A DNA stretch of 64,000 nt, taken from Desulfotignum sp032250905 (GTDB lineage: Bacteria > Desulfobacterota > Desulfobacteria > Desulfobacterales > Desulfobacteraceae). The first letter of the stretch is position 1, and every line of letters begins with the position of its first letter. The DNA is taken from contig JAVVEQ010000004.1 of the NCBI GenBank assembly GCA_032250905.1, forward strand, positions 62,001 to 126,000, written 5' to 3'. The notes under the pieces are model-generated. The model saw only the letters and a list, made by a program, of their open reading frames with translations. It searched no databases and had not been told where the DNA came from. This document shows positions 54,003 through 63,052 of the stretch, in pieces. A program made the position numbers and the translations under genes.

Positions 54003-54488
54003 ATGGAAACCCGAAAATATACGCTGACCATGCTGGTGGAAAACGAACCCGGCGTCACGGCCCGCATCACCGGTTTGTTTGCCGGAAGAGGCTACAATAT
54101 CGAAACCATCTGCGGTGCCCCCACCGCCAACCCGAAAATGTCCCGTATCACCATCACCACCCTGGCCAGCCCCCAGCTGCTGGCCCAGTGCATGAAACAG
54201 ATCGAGCGGCTGGTCAACGTGATCAAACTCAGAGACATGACCGGTGAGGAAGCGATCAAACGGGAAATGGCACTGGTATGCGTCAAGGCCCCTCCGGCAG
54301 ACCGGAAAAAGATCGAACAGATCATCATCGATTTTCAGGGCACGGTTCTGGACAAAGGACAACAGCATTTTATTTTTGAGGTGATTGGAGACGAGCTCAC
54401 TGTGGATGTGATGCTGGAAAAACTGGCCCCGTTCGGGATCAAAAAACTGGCCCGTTCCGGGGTCCTGGCCCTGTACCGGGAACCTTGA
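54003..54488 (+). CDS. ilvN: Acetolactate synthase small (regulatory) subunit
   Basis: 161 aa from the ATG at 54003, preceded by AAGGAGG at a short 3-base spacing. The ACT domain TLTMLVENEPGVTARITGLF is at residues 7-26. It binds valine and regulates the catalytic subunit. The large subunit gene ilvB is not adjacent, and ilvC is far away at 20979, unlike the common ilvBNC operon. Confidence 0.92.
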   Translation: METRKYTLTMLVENEPGVTARITGLFAGRGYNIETICGAPTANPKMSRITITTLASPQLLAQCMKQIERLVNVIKLRDMTGEEAIKREMALVCVKAPPADRKKIEQIIIDFQGTVLDKGQQHFIFEVIGDELTVDVMLEKLAPFGIKKLARSGVLALYREP

Positions 54489-54525
54489 CCGGCGCCGGCA
54501 AATATCGGTATTTTCCATTTAAATG

Positions 54526-54554
54526 TTGAAAAATTGGAATCATCAGTGTTATTT
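54526..54554 (+). promoter_or_regulatory. Candidate promoter for selA
   Basis: TTGAAA (54526-54531), 17 bases, TTATTT (54549-54554), 46 bases before the selA ATG. Confidence 0.4.
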
Positions 54555-54599
54555 AATCCAAAATCATTAACTATTACAAACTGATACCCAGGAACATTC

Positions 54600-56006
54600 A
54601 TGCCCCCTGCTGACACACATCAACAGCTCAGACATCTTCCCGGAGTGGATTATCTGCTGAATAATGCCCGTGAAGATGAATGGTTTGAAGCCGTTCCCAG
54701 ACAGGTGATCACCCGGGCCGCCCGGACGGTGCTGGATCATCTGCGCCGGCAGATCCTGGACGGTCGAAATCCGGATTTTGACGATACCGCCATTCTGTCG
54801 GATATGGCACGCCTTTGCCGGCAGACGCTGGCACCCAATCTGGTCCCTTTGATCAACGCCACCGGCGTGGTACTTCATACCAATCTGGGTCGGGCCCTGC
54901 TGTGCAGACAAGCGCTGGAAAACATTCAAACCATCGGCAGCGCCTATTCCAATCTCGAACTGAACCTGTCCACAGGCAAACGGGGCCTGCGCTACACAGC
55001 CGTGGAATCATTGATCTGCGAACTCACCGGAGCCCCGGCGGCCATGGCGGTGAACAACAATGCCGGGGCCGTGCTCCTGGCCCTGAACACTCTGGCACAA
55101 GGCACGGATGTGGTTGTATCCAGAGGAGAGCTGGTGGAAATCGGCGGGTCTTTCCGGGTGCCGGACGTGATGACCAAAAGCGGCTGTCATCTCAAAGAAG
55201 TGGGCACCACCAACCGGACCCATTTGAAAGACTATGCCGGAGCCATCACGGAAAAAACCGGGATGCTGCTCAAAGTACATGCCTCCAACTACCGCATCCA
55301 GGGGTTCACGGCCAGCGTCGAACTCAAAGACCTGGTGGAACTGGGAAACTCCCACGAGATACCTGTCATGGAAGATCTGGGATCCGGAACCCTGTTGGAT
55401 TTCTCGGCTTACGGATTGCCCATGGAACCGCCTGTATCCCGTTCCGTGGCTGCCGGCGCCGACATCGTGACCTTCAGTGGGGACAAACTGCTGGGAGGAC
55501 CCCAGGCCGGCATCATTGTCGGAAAAAAACAGGCCATTGATCAAATCAGGGCCAATCCGTTAACCCGGGCACTGCGTATCGACAAACTGACACTGGCGGC
55601 CCTGGAAGCCACCCTTCGGCTGTACCGGGACGAACAGACAGCCATCCGGGAAATTCCCACTTTGCGGATGCTGACCATGACCTATGATGAAACGCGCCGG
55701 AAAGCGGATGCCCTGTATGAACAGGTAAAAAAAGTCTGCAGCCCCGAAGATGACGTGGCATGTGTGGACATGAAATCCCGACCCGGAGGAGGGTCCTTCC
55801 CGGATCTGGAACTGCCCACCCGCTGTGTCACGCTGATTCCCGCAAACATGTCTGTGGCCACGCTGGAGAGACGTATGCGGCTGTCTTCTCCGGCGGTAAT
55901 TGCCAGGATTGAAAACAACCGGTACATCATGGATCCCCGGACGGTTCAACCCGGACAGGAACCTCTTATTTCATCAACCCTTGAAATTATATTGAGAACA
56001 TCATGA
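54600..56006 (+). CDS. selA: L-seryl-tRNA(Sec) selenium transferase
   Basis: 468 aa. The PLP-binding lysine is in TFSGDKLLGGPQAG (about residue 299). NATGVVLHTNLGRALL is another family stretch. It converts seryl-tRNA(Sec) to selenocysteyl-tRNA, so selenoproteins are expected in this organism. selB, usual neighbour, is absent here. The gene overlaps the next by ATGA. Confidence 0.96.
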   Translation: MPPADTHQQLRHLPGVDYLLNNAREDEWFEAVPRQVITRAARTVLDHLRRQILDGRNPDFDDTAILSDMARLCRQTLAPNLVPLINATGVVLHTNLGRALLCRQALENIQTIGSAYSNLELNLSTGKRGLRYTAVESLICELTGAPAAMAVNNNAGAVLLALNTLAQGTDVVVSRGELVEIGGSFRVPDVMTKSGCHLKEVGTTNRTHLKDYAGAITEKTGMLLKVHASNYRIQGFTASVELKDLVELGNSHEIPVMEDLGSGTLLDFSAYGLPMEPPVSRSVAAGADIVTFSGDKLLGGPQAGIIVGKKQAIDQIRANPLTRALRIDKLTLAALEATLRLYRDEQTAIREIPTLRMLTMTYDETRRKADALYEQVKKVCSPEDDVACVDMKSRPGGGSFPDLELPTRCVTLIPANMSVATLERRMRLSSPAVIARIENNRYIMDPRTVQPGQEPLISSTLEIILRTS

Positions 56007-57235
56007 CATCCAGATTTGCATCCAGGGAATTTCATTTTCTCAAACCGGATTCAGATACATCCCCTCCCATCCAGGCACCGGACATCTATTTTTCAGACCT
56101 GGTACATCAGAAGACCGCGGCATTTAACGGATTTGAAAACCGCCTGTTATCGGCGGACATCCCTAAAGAAGCATTTGTCTGTGCCGTGATCCAGATTGCA
56201 GATACAGCATCTGAAAGCACATTGGAAAAAGCCCGGGATATTTTTGAATCCTGGTTCCGCTCAATGTCGGACAATCAGAGGGGTATCTGGGAAACTCTGG
56301 ATAAACGGGCGTTTGTCCTGGTTTTCTGGGATTATGACAACCAGAAAAAAGCCATGGATCTGCTGGCTTCCCTTAAAGCGAACATCACTCAGGCGCTGAA
56401 AACAGATCTCCTGATGGGAGTGGCCAGGTTTCCTTTTCAGGACTGTTCCCGGTCCGACGTATTTGCCAATGCTTTGAAAGCCATCGACCATGCCGCTTTC
56501 TTCGGGTTCGGCCACGTGCAGCATTTTGACGGCATTTCTCTGAATATCAGCGGGGACCGGCTCTATCAGCTGGAGCAGTATGATGCGGCCATTCAGGAAT
56601 ATGAAAACGGATTGATTCTGGCCCCCAAAGACATCAATCTCATAAACAGCTTGGGCGTGTGCTACGGCGTCTCCGGAGACCTGGAAAAGGCAAAAGCGTG
56701 TTTTGAGGCTGCCCTGGATATCAACCCCAAAGAGATCATGGTACTCTACAACCTGGGATTGACCTGCCAGGTGCTGGAAGACATGGACAAGGCTGTTTTT
56801 TTTCTGCGCAAGGCCCACAGCATTGACAGCCGCATCTTTGAGGTGGAACTCCTGCTGGGACACCTGCTGTTTCAGGCGCAAAAATGTGACGCGGCCCTGC
56901 CCCACCTGGAAACCGCCTCTCACGTGAATCCCAGGTCCAGTATTGCCTTTCGAATCATGGGAGAACTCTTTCTGGAACAAAAGGAACCGGACCAGGCAGA
57001 AGCGGCTTTCAATACGGCCGTCAAACTCAATCCGCTTGACCCCACGGCCCTGTCTGGATATGCACTGGCCATGACGATGAAAAAGCGGAATTTAAAAATC
57101 GCATTGACCTTTGCTGAAAAAAGCGTGACCCTTGCACCGGAAAATGAGGTCTTTCAGGAACGGCTGGCCCGGGTGCAACAGACGATGCAGCTGCATGGTA
57201 ATGATGTCAATGACCCAACCCAGAAACTGGCCTGA
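56003..57235 (+). CDS. TPR-repeat protein with a degenerate GGDEF-like N-terminal domain
   Basis: 410 aa. Residues ~25-185 resemble a nucleotidyl-cyclase (GGDEF) fold by its ending HAAFFGFGHVQHFDGI, but no GG(D/E)EF or metal residues are seen, so it is presumed inactive. Residues ~185-390 contain about six TPRs, for example YEKAKACF-like DLEKAKACFEAALDINP. It is probably a protein-binding scaffold. Coupled to selA by ATGA and 18 bp before gmhA. The partner is unknown. Confidence 0.75.
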   Translation: MTSRFASREFHFLKPDSDTSPPIQAPDIYFSDLVHQKTAAFNGFENRLLSADIPKEAFVCAVIQIADTASESTLEKARDIFESWFRSMSDNQRGIWETLDKRAFVLVFWDYDNQKKAMDLLASLKANITQALKTDLLMGVARFPFQDCSRSDVFANALKAIDHAAFFGFGHVQHFDGISLNISGDRLYQLEQYDAAIQEYENGLILAPKDINLINSLGVCYGVSGDLEKAKACFEAALDINPKEIMVLYNLGLTCQVLEDMDKAVFFLRKAHSIDSRIFEVELLLGHLLFQAQKCDAALPHLETASHVNPRSSIAFRIMGELFLEQKEPDQAEAAFNTAVKLNPLDPTALSGYALAMTMKKRNLKIALTFAEKSVTLAPENEVFQERLARVQQTMQLHGNDVNDPTQKLA

Positions 57236-57253
57236 TTTGAAAAGAGACCTGCC

Positions 57254-57835
57254 ATGTCGATAAAAGATATCCCTGGCCTGATCCAGACCGCTGTCGCAGA
57301 CAGTATTCAGGTAAAACAATCATTTTTTGACACGCACCGGACCGCAGTAGAGACCTGTGCAGGAAAAATGGCGGACACCCTGGCTTCCGGCGGAAAAATC
57401 CTGTTGTTCGGCAACGGCGGCAGTGCGGCCGACTGCCAGCACATTGCCGCAGAATTTGTCAACCGGTTTGTCATTGAACGTCCTCCCCTGGCCGCCATTG
57501 CACTGACCTGCGACACATCCATTCTCACCAGCATCGGCAATGATTATTCATTCGATGACATTTTCATTAAGCAGCTTCAGGCACTGGGACGGCCAAACGA
57601 TCTGGCTGTTGCCATTTCCACCTCGGGCAACTCTCCCAATGTGATCCGGGCCGCCGAAGAAGCAAAGAAAACTGGCCTTTTTCTGGTGGGATTCTCCGGC
57701 GTCGAGGGTCAGCTCAAAGAACTCAGTGACATCCCTTTTTGTGTCAACTCTCCGGTCACAGCACGAATACAGGAAACCCATATTCTCCTGGCCCATATTT
57801 TGTGTGACCTCACAGAAAGGATGTTGTTTGCATGA
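57254..57835 (+). CDS. gmhA: Sedoheptulose 7-phosphate isomerase
   Basis: 193 aa, the GmhA length, with the SIS domain (LLFGNGGSAADCQHIAAEF) and ISTSGNSPNVIRAA. It begins ADP-heptose synthesis for lipopolysaccharide core, so a Gram-negative envelope is expected. Other heptose genes (hldE, gmhB) are not in the window. Stop overlaps the DHS-like gene by ATGA. Confidence 0.95.
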   Translation: MSIKDIPGLIQTAVADSIQVKQSFFDTHRTAVETCAGKMADTLASGGKILLFGNGGSAADCQHIAAEFVNRFVIERPPLAAIALTCDTSILTSIGNDYSFDDIFIKQLQALGRPNDLAVAISTSGNSPNVIRAAEEAKKTGLFLVGFSGVEGQLKELSDIPFCVNSPVTARIQETHILLAHILCDLTERMLFA

Positions 57836-58776
57836 CACCAGCAGACCGGCATCTGGACATTTCCGGATTGAAAACCCATTCCATTCATGACCGCAAGAGC
57901 CTGGTTGCCAAAGAGGATTTTGCCAGGTCCTGGGACAGGGGAAAGGATTTCAGAACATTTCTGGATACTCTGCCGTCCATTCTGGCCGGAAAAGATATCC
58001 GGGACGTCATTCATGCGATTGCAACAGCTGCACGGAACCACCATCCCGTCTGTTTTGCCATGGGGGGGCACGTCATCAAGACAGGTATGACACCCATCCT
58101 CATCGATCTGATGGAAAAACAGGTCATCACTCTGGTGGCCATGAACGGGTCTGGTATCATTCATGATTTGGAAGTAGCACTGGCAGGAAGGACGTCCGAA
58201 GATGTGGCCGAGAGTCTTGAAGACGGCAGTTTCGGCATGGCCAGGGAAACCGCGGACTGCCTCAACCAGGCCATTGCCATGGCAGGAAAAAGGCAGATGG
58301 GACTGGGCAGTGCTGTGGGACAGTTCATCCTGGATCATGACATGCCGTATCAGCACCTGAGTCTGCTGGCCGCCGGGGCCCGGCTGAAACTCCCGGTCAC
58401 CGTGCATGTGGCTTTGGGGACCGATATCCTGCACATGCATCCCCGATTTGATGCCGCAGCCTGCGGCCAGGCCTCACTGAACGATTTTCATACCTTTGCA
58501 TCACAGATCGCCCGGCTGGAAAAAGGTGTATTTATCAATGCCGGTTCTGCTGTCATTTTGCCGGAAGTGTTTCTCAAAGCCCTGACCCTGGCTCGGAATC
58601 TGGGACATCTTGTGGAACATTTCACCACGGTGAACCTGGACTTCATCCGTCATTACCGTCCCATGACCAATGTGGTCAACCGGCCGACCCGGGGAAAAGG
58701 ACAGGGATTCAGCATTGTGGGGCACCATGAACTGATGATTCCTCTGATTGCCGCCGGAGTCATTGAATCCCTGTAA
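57832..58776 (+). CDS. Conserved protein with DHS-like (deoxyhypusine synthase superfamily) features, unknown function
   Basis: 314 aa. MNGSGIIHDLEVALAGRTSED (about residue 103) and IVGHHELMIPL give it the look of the DHS-like NAD-binding superfamily, as in small families found in Desulfobacterota and Geobacter. It is translationally coupled to gmhA (ATGA), so a role in heptose or LPS-related metabolism is a fair guess. Bacteria lack eIF5A, the classical DHS substrate. No catalytic residues can be assigned. Confidence 0.65.
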   Translation: MTPADRHLDISGLKTHSIHDRKSLVAKEDFARSWDRGKDFRTFLDTLPSILAGKDIRDVIHAIATAARNHHPVCFAMGGHVIKTGMTPILIDLMEKQVITLVAMNGSGIIHDLEVALAGRTSEDVAESLEDGSFGMARETADCLNQAIAMAGKRQMGLGSAVGQFILDHDMPYQHLSLLAAGARLKLPVTVHVALGTDILHMHPRFDAAACGQASLNDFHTFASQIARLEKGVFINAGSAVILPEVFLKALTLARNLGHLVEHFTTVNLDFIRHYRPMTNVVNRPTRGKGQGFSIVGHHELMIPLIAAGVIESL

Positions 58777-58802
58777 TTTGGAGGGAATCTTTGCTCCGTC
58801 CC

Positions 58803-58831
58803 TTGAAAAACCGGGAAAAACCCCTTATATT
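58803..58831 (+). promoter_or_regulatory. Promoter of the fmdB-hemC-cobA/hemD-moaA operon
   Basis: TTGAAA (58803-58808), 17 bases, TATATT (58826-58831), 37 bases before the ATG at 58869. Confidence 0.6.
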
Positions 58832-58868
58832 GTGTTTTTTAAACGACGATTACCAATGAGGTGTATCC

Positions 58869-59111
58869 ATGCCGATATATGAATATCAATGCAATGCCTG
58901 CCAAAAAGAGTTTGAAACGCTGGTGCTGGGCGGTGACACGCCGGCCTGCCCGTCCTGCAGCAGCCAGGATCTGGCCCGGCTGATGTCCAAATGCGGGTTT
59001 GTGTCCAAATCCGCCGGACCCGGCGGTGAAACCCAGGTGACATCGTCATCCGCATCTTCCGCCTGCAGCAGCTGTTCCACCGGAAGTTGCGCCACCTGCG
59101 GCATGGGATAA
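58869..59111 (+). CDS. FmdB-type zinc-ribbon protein
   Basis: 80 aa. It opens MPIYEYQCNACQKEFETL, and the CPSC pair with an earlier CNAC forms the FmdB zinc ribbon. The tail is Ser/Cys-rich with CSSCSTGSCATCG, possibly a second metal site. Named for a formamidase-operon regulator, though most members are uncharacterised. It starts the porphyrin operon and is 3 bp before hemC. Confidence 0.88.
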   Translation: MPIYEYQCNACQKEFETLVLGGDTPACPSCSSQDLARLMSKCGFVSKSAGPGGETQVTSSSASSACSSCSTGSCATCGMG

Positions 59112-59114
59112 CCC

Positions 59115-60056
59115 ATGCCCAGGGAAATACGAATCGGCACCCGGGGCAGTCAGCTGGCCCTGTGGCAGGCCCATCATGTGAAAGACCTGATCACAGACGC
59201 GTTTTCCGATATTCAGGTGACCATCATCGTGATCAAAACCACAGGGGACCAGATCACGGACCGCCCCCTGGCCCAGGTGGGCGGCAAAGGTCTTTTTGTC
59301 AAGGAAATTGAAACAGCTCTGCTCAACAATGACATTGATCTGGCGGTTCACAGCATGAAAGACATGCCGGGCGATCTGCCCCGGGGATTGACCATCGGGG
59401 CTGTACCCTGCCGGGAAAATCCCTTTGATGTCCTGATCTCCAGGCACGGTCTGACGTTGTCCGGCTATCCGCCCGGAACCATTGTGGGCACATCCAGTCT
59501 GCGCCGGGCCTCCCAGCTCAAATATCTTCGGCCGGACCTGGAGATCCGCTCCATCCGGGGGAACCTGGATACCCGTCTCCGCAAATTGATGTCCAAAGAA
59601 TTTGATGCCATTGTGCTGGCGGCTGCCGGTCTGCTGCGTCTGGGCCAGTCTGATCGAATCACCGAATTTCTGGATGAGAACGTCATGGTTCCGGCCGTGG
59701 GTCAGGGGGCATTGTGCATCGAAACCCGGCATAATGACTTAAACACCGCTCGAATCATGGAAAACCTGGATCATGCCCCCACCCGCGTCTGTGTCCAGGG
59801 GGAACGCGCTTTTTTGAAACAGATTGAAGGATCCTGCCACATCCCGGTGGCGTGCTATGGAAAAATGATCGCAGATCAGGTCCATCTCACGGCGGTGGTA
59901 TCATCGGAAGATGGCCGGGAACGAATCAGAGAACAGACCATCTCCCCTGTAAACGATGTTGTCTCCCGTGGTCGGGATCTGGCACAGACGGTGCTGGAAA
60001 AAGGCGGCAGACAGATTTTGGAGGCCATAGAAATCCATGACAAATCACCCCGGTAA
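59115..60056 (+). CDS. hemC: Porphobilinogen deaminase
   Basis: 313 aa. It opens IRIGTRGSQLALWQAHHVK and has the dipyrromethane cofactor cysteine in IEGSCHIPVACYG (about residue 243). It polymerises four porphobilinogens to hydroxymethylbilane. It overlaps cobA-hemD by 20 bp, which makes the next product. Confidence 0.96.
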   Translation: MPREIRIGTRGSQLALWQAHHVKDLITDAFSDIQVTIIVIKTTGDQITDRPLAQVGGKGLFVKEIETALLNNDIDLAVHSMKDMPGDLPRGLTIGAVPCRENPFDVLISRHGLTLSGYPPGTIVGTSSLRRASQLKYLRPDLEIRSIRGNLDTRLRKLMSKEFDAIVLAAAGLLRLGQSDRITEFLDENVMVPAVGQGALCIETRHNDLNTARIMENLDHAPTRVCVQGERAFLKQIEGSCHIPVACYGKMIADQVHLTAVVSSEDGRERIREQTISPVNDVVSRGRDLAQTVLEKGGRQILEAIEIHDKSPR

Positions 60057-61590
60057 CGTTCAACCTGGTAAAGTATATCTCATCGGAGCCGGTCCCGGGG
60101 ATCCGGGCCTTCTCACACTCAAGGCAAAATCCTGCATCGAACAGGCAGATGTGGTGGTTTATGACTATCTGGCATCACCGTCTTTTTTAACTTACGCGTC
60201 AAAACACGCCCAATGCATCTATGTGGGGAAAAAGGGGGGGAACCACACCCTGACCCAGGATCAGATCAACCGGTTGCTGGTGGAAAAAGCCTCCCAGGGG
60301 CTGAGCGTGGCACGGTTGAAAGGAGGTGACCCATTTGTTTTCGGCAGAGGGGCGGAAGAGGCCCAGGAACTGCTGGCCGCAGGAGTGGCGTATGAAGTCA
60401 TTCCCGGCGTGACATCCGCCATATCCGCACCGGCCTATGCGGGCATTCCGGTCACCCACAGGGATCATACCTCGTTTGTCTCCTTTATCACAGGCCATGA
60501 AGATCCCACCCGGAAAAACTCCCGCATGCAGTGGGACCTGTTTGCCAGATCCGATGCCACCCTGGTATTTCTCATGGGTGTGAAGAACCTGGAAAATATT
60601 GTCACCCAGTTGATGGATCACGGCAAACCAGCGGACACACCGGTTGCTCTGGTGCGATGGGGCACCACGCCGCAACAGCAGACCGTCACGGGCACGCTGG
60701 AAACCATTGTGGAAAACGTCCGTCAGGCAAAACTGAAATCGCCGGCTGTCATTGTGGTTGGCTCTGTGGTTTCCCTGCGAAAAGAACTGGCCTGGTTTGA
60801 CAGAACACCGCTGTTCGGAAAAAGCATTGTCATTACCCGGGCACGGGCCCAGGCATCGGGTCTGGTGGCCGACCTGACACGACTGGGTGCCCATTGCATT
60901 GAAATTCCGACCATCCGCATTGAACCGCCATCTGACGCCACCGCACTTATCAACGCGGTTCATCGAATCAAAGAATATGACTGGCTGGTGTTCACTTCGG
61001 TCAATGGAGTTAAATTTTTCTTTGATACCCTGTTTAAACTGGGCAAAGATGTCCGGATTCTGGGACATCTGAAATTTGCCTGCATCGGCCCTGTAACAAA
61101 ACAGCGCCTGGCAGATTACGGTATCATCAGTGACATCCTACCGGATACGTTTCGGGCGGAATCGGTGGTCAACGCGTTTTCAACGGCCGGTATCCAGGGA
61201 AAATCGGTGCTTCTGCCCCGGGCCAGAAAAGCGAGAACCATTCTGCCTGAGGAATTATCCAGAATGGGGGCTCGGGTCGATGAGGTCACCGCCTATGAGA
61301 CGGTTCTGGAAAATGAAGCCGGCCCGGCTCTTATCAAACTACTGGAAAAACGACAGATTGATGCCGTCACCTTTACCAGCTCCTCCACCGTGTCCAACTT
61401 CATGTCCCTTTTGCCTTCGGACAAAACCGTCGAGCTGATGAAACATCTGACCATTGCCAGTATCGGCCCCATCACTTCGGATACGGTCCGATCTTTTGGT
61501 CTGGAACCCACCATTGAGGCAGACCCTTACACGATTGACGGACTGGTGGACGCGTTGTTGACCCATTATGAACATGGAGAGATATCATGA
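60037..61590 (+). CDS. cobA-hemD: Fused uroporphyrinogen III C-methyltransferase / uroporphyrinogen III synthase
   Basis: 517 aa. Residues ~10-255 are SUMT (GAGPGDPGLLTLKA near the start, GDPFVFGRGAEEAQEL, VARLKGG). Residues ~260-510 are HemD (VITRARAQASGLVADL and VFTSVNGVKFFF). The fusion turns hydroxymethylbilane into precorrin-2, feeding siroheme and cobalamin. Sulfate reducers use siroheme in sulfite reductase and as the heme precursor. Stop overlaps moaA (ATGA). Confidence 0.95.
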   Translation: MTNHPGNVQPGKVYLIGAGPGDPGLLTLKAKSCIEQADVVVYDYLASPSFLTYASKHAQCIYVGKKGGNHTLTQDQINRLLVEKASQGLSVARLKGGDPFVFGRGAEEAQELLAAGVAYEVIPGVTSAISAPAYAGIPVTHRDHTSFVSFITGHEDPTRKNSRMQWDLFARSDATLVFLMGVKNLENIVTQLMDHGKPADTPVALVRWGTTPQQQTVTGTLETIVENVRQAKLKSPAVIVVGSVVSLRKELAWFDRTPLFGKSIVITRARAQASGLVADLTRLGAHCIEIPTIRIEPPSDATALINAVHRIKEYDWLVFTSVNGVKFFFDTLFKLGKDVRILGHLKFACIGPVTKQRLADYGIISDILPDTFRAESVVNAFSTAGIQGKSVLLPRARKARTILPEELSRMGARVDEVTAYETVLENEAGPALIKLLEKRQIDAVTFTSSSTVSNFMSLLPSDKTVELMKHLTIASIGPITSDTVRSFGLEPTIEADPYTIDGLVDALLTHYEHGEIS

Positions 61591-62582
61591 ATGCCGCCGG
61601 CGGCCGTGCCATAAACTATCTGCGGATATCGGTTACGGACCGGTGCAATTTCCGGTGTCAGTACTGTGTGCCGGCGGCCCCGTTTTCCGTGATTCCTCAC
61701 GACCAGATTGCCCGGTACGAAGAAATTCTGAAAATAACCCGTCTGGCCTGTGACATGGGCATTACCAAAGTCCGGGTCACGGGTGGCGAACCGTTTGTAA
61801 GAAAAGACATTCTTTCCTTTATCAAACAACTGTGTGACATCGAAACACTGTCAGACATCTCCATCACCACCAATGGGTCGTTGTTGACCCGGGATAAAAT
61901 CCAGGCACTCCTGGACATGGGGATTCAACGTCTCAATTTCAGTCTGGATACGCTGGATCCGGCCAAGTTTAAAACCATTACCCGTCGTGACCGGTTTCGC
62001 CAGGTATGGAGCGCCATCATGACCGCCCATCAACTGGGTATGGCACCCATCAAAATCAACACGGTGGTAATGCGGCATACCAATGCCGATGAAGTGGGGG
62101 ATATTGCCGGCCTGACCCGTGACTATCCTTTTCATGTCCGGTTTATCGAGTATATGCCGATGGGGGAGTCCCATTTGGAAAAACACCAGCAGGTATTGAC
62201 ATCTGAGATAAGACAACGGATTGAATCTGAACTGGGCCCTCTGAACGAAATACCGCACCGGCCCAATGACGGCCCATCTAAAAATTATCAATTGACCGGG
62301 GCCTCAGGTGTGGTGGGGTTCATAACACCCATTTCTTCCCATTTCTGCAGTGAATGCAACCGTCTGAGACTGACGTCCCGGGGATATCTGCGCCCCTGTC
62401 TGCTCAACGATTATGAAAAAGACATTCTGACCCCTTTGCGGGAAGGTGCGGATGATGCGCAATTAAAAGAGATCATTCAATCTTCTCTCCGGCACAAGCC
62501 GTTATTACACTCCCTGGGAAACCTTGGCAAACAGCGCCCCAAGGACATGCCCATCAGTCATATGACCTCCATCGGAGGGTAG
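61587..62582 (+). CDS. moaA: GTP 3',8-cyclase (molybdenum cofactor biosynthesis protein A)
   Basis: 331 aa radical SAM protein. The SAM cluster is CNFRCQYC (about residue 15-22). A second cluster appears in HFCSECNRLRLTSRGYLRPC, and the C-terminus ends in the GG pair MoaA needs. It starts molybdopterin synthesis. It is fourth gene of the porphyrin operon, an unexpected place. A hairpin terminator follows 26 bp later. Confidence 0.95.
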   Translation: MNAAGGRAINYLRISVTDRCNFRCQYCVPAAPFSVIPHDQIARYEEILKITRLACDMGITKVRVTGGEPFVRKDILSFIKQLCDIETLSDISITTNGSLLTRDKIQALLDMGIQRLNFSLDTLDPAKFKTITRRDRFRQVWSAIMTAHQLGMAPIKINTVVMRHTNADEVGDIAGLTRDYPFHVRFIEYMPMGESHLEKHQQVLTSEIRQRIESELGPLNEIPHRPNDGPSKNYQLTGASGVVGFITPISSHFCSECNRLRLTSRGYLRPCLLNDYEKDILTPLREGADDAQLKEIIQSSLRHKPLLHSLGNLGKQRPKDMPISHMTSIGG

Positions 62583-62607
62583 AAGGCAACGGCCTGATAA
62601 AAACAGG

Positions 62608-62636
62608 AATCCCCTGAAAAAAATTTCCAGGGGATT
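62608..62636. terminator. Bidirectional terminator between moaA and rplQ
   Basis: AATCCCCTG (62608-62616) pairs with CAGGGGATT (62628-62636) around an A/T loop; TTC follows on plus. It lies between convergent genes, and the loop is AT-rich, so strength on either strand is uncertain. Confidence 0.55.
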
Positions 62637-62690
62637 TCTATCTGGTTTCAGGCCGTCATCCGGCCATGAATCCATCGCTGCTTTCTTGAA

Positions 62691-63047
62691 CTAATCCATT
62701 ATGAGTTCGATTTGAACCATGGGAGCCACATCTCCTTTACGGGGACCGAGCTTGGTAATTCTGGTATAGCCGCCCTGCCGAGAGGCAAATTTTTCCGACA
62801 TTTCATCGAAAAGTCTATGCACCACATCTTTTTCCTGGATCACCGCCAGGGCCTGTCTCCTGGCATGGAGATCACCCCGTTTGGCCAATGTGACCATATT
62901 ATCGGCAATGCTCCTCAAGCCCTTGGCTTTGGCTTCGGTGGTTTTGATGCTGCTGTGTTTGAACAGGGACGTCACCATGTTTCTAAACATCGCCTTTCGA
63001 TGACTGGAGGTTCTGTTCAGTTTTAATACGGATTTTCTATGTTTCAT
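62691..63047 (-). CDS. rplQ: 50S ribosomal protein L17 (bL17)
   Basis: 118 aa. It opens MKHRKSVLKLNRTSSHRKAM and has the conserved TTEAKAKGLRS. It lies 5 bp after rpoA, the usual end of the alpha operon (rpsM-rpsK-rpsD-rpoA-rplQ). Confidence 0.97.
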   Translation of the reverse strand: MKHRKSVLKLNRTSSHRKAMFRNMVTSLFKHSSIKTTEAKAKGLRSIADNMVTLAKRGDLHARRQALAVIQEKDVVHRLFDEMSEKFASRQGGYTRITKLGPRKGDVAPMVQIELIMD

Positions 63048-63052
63048 GGCGA

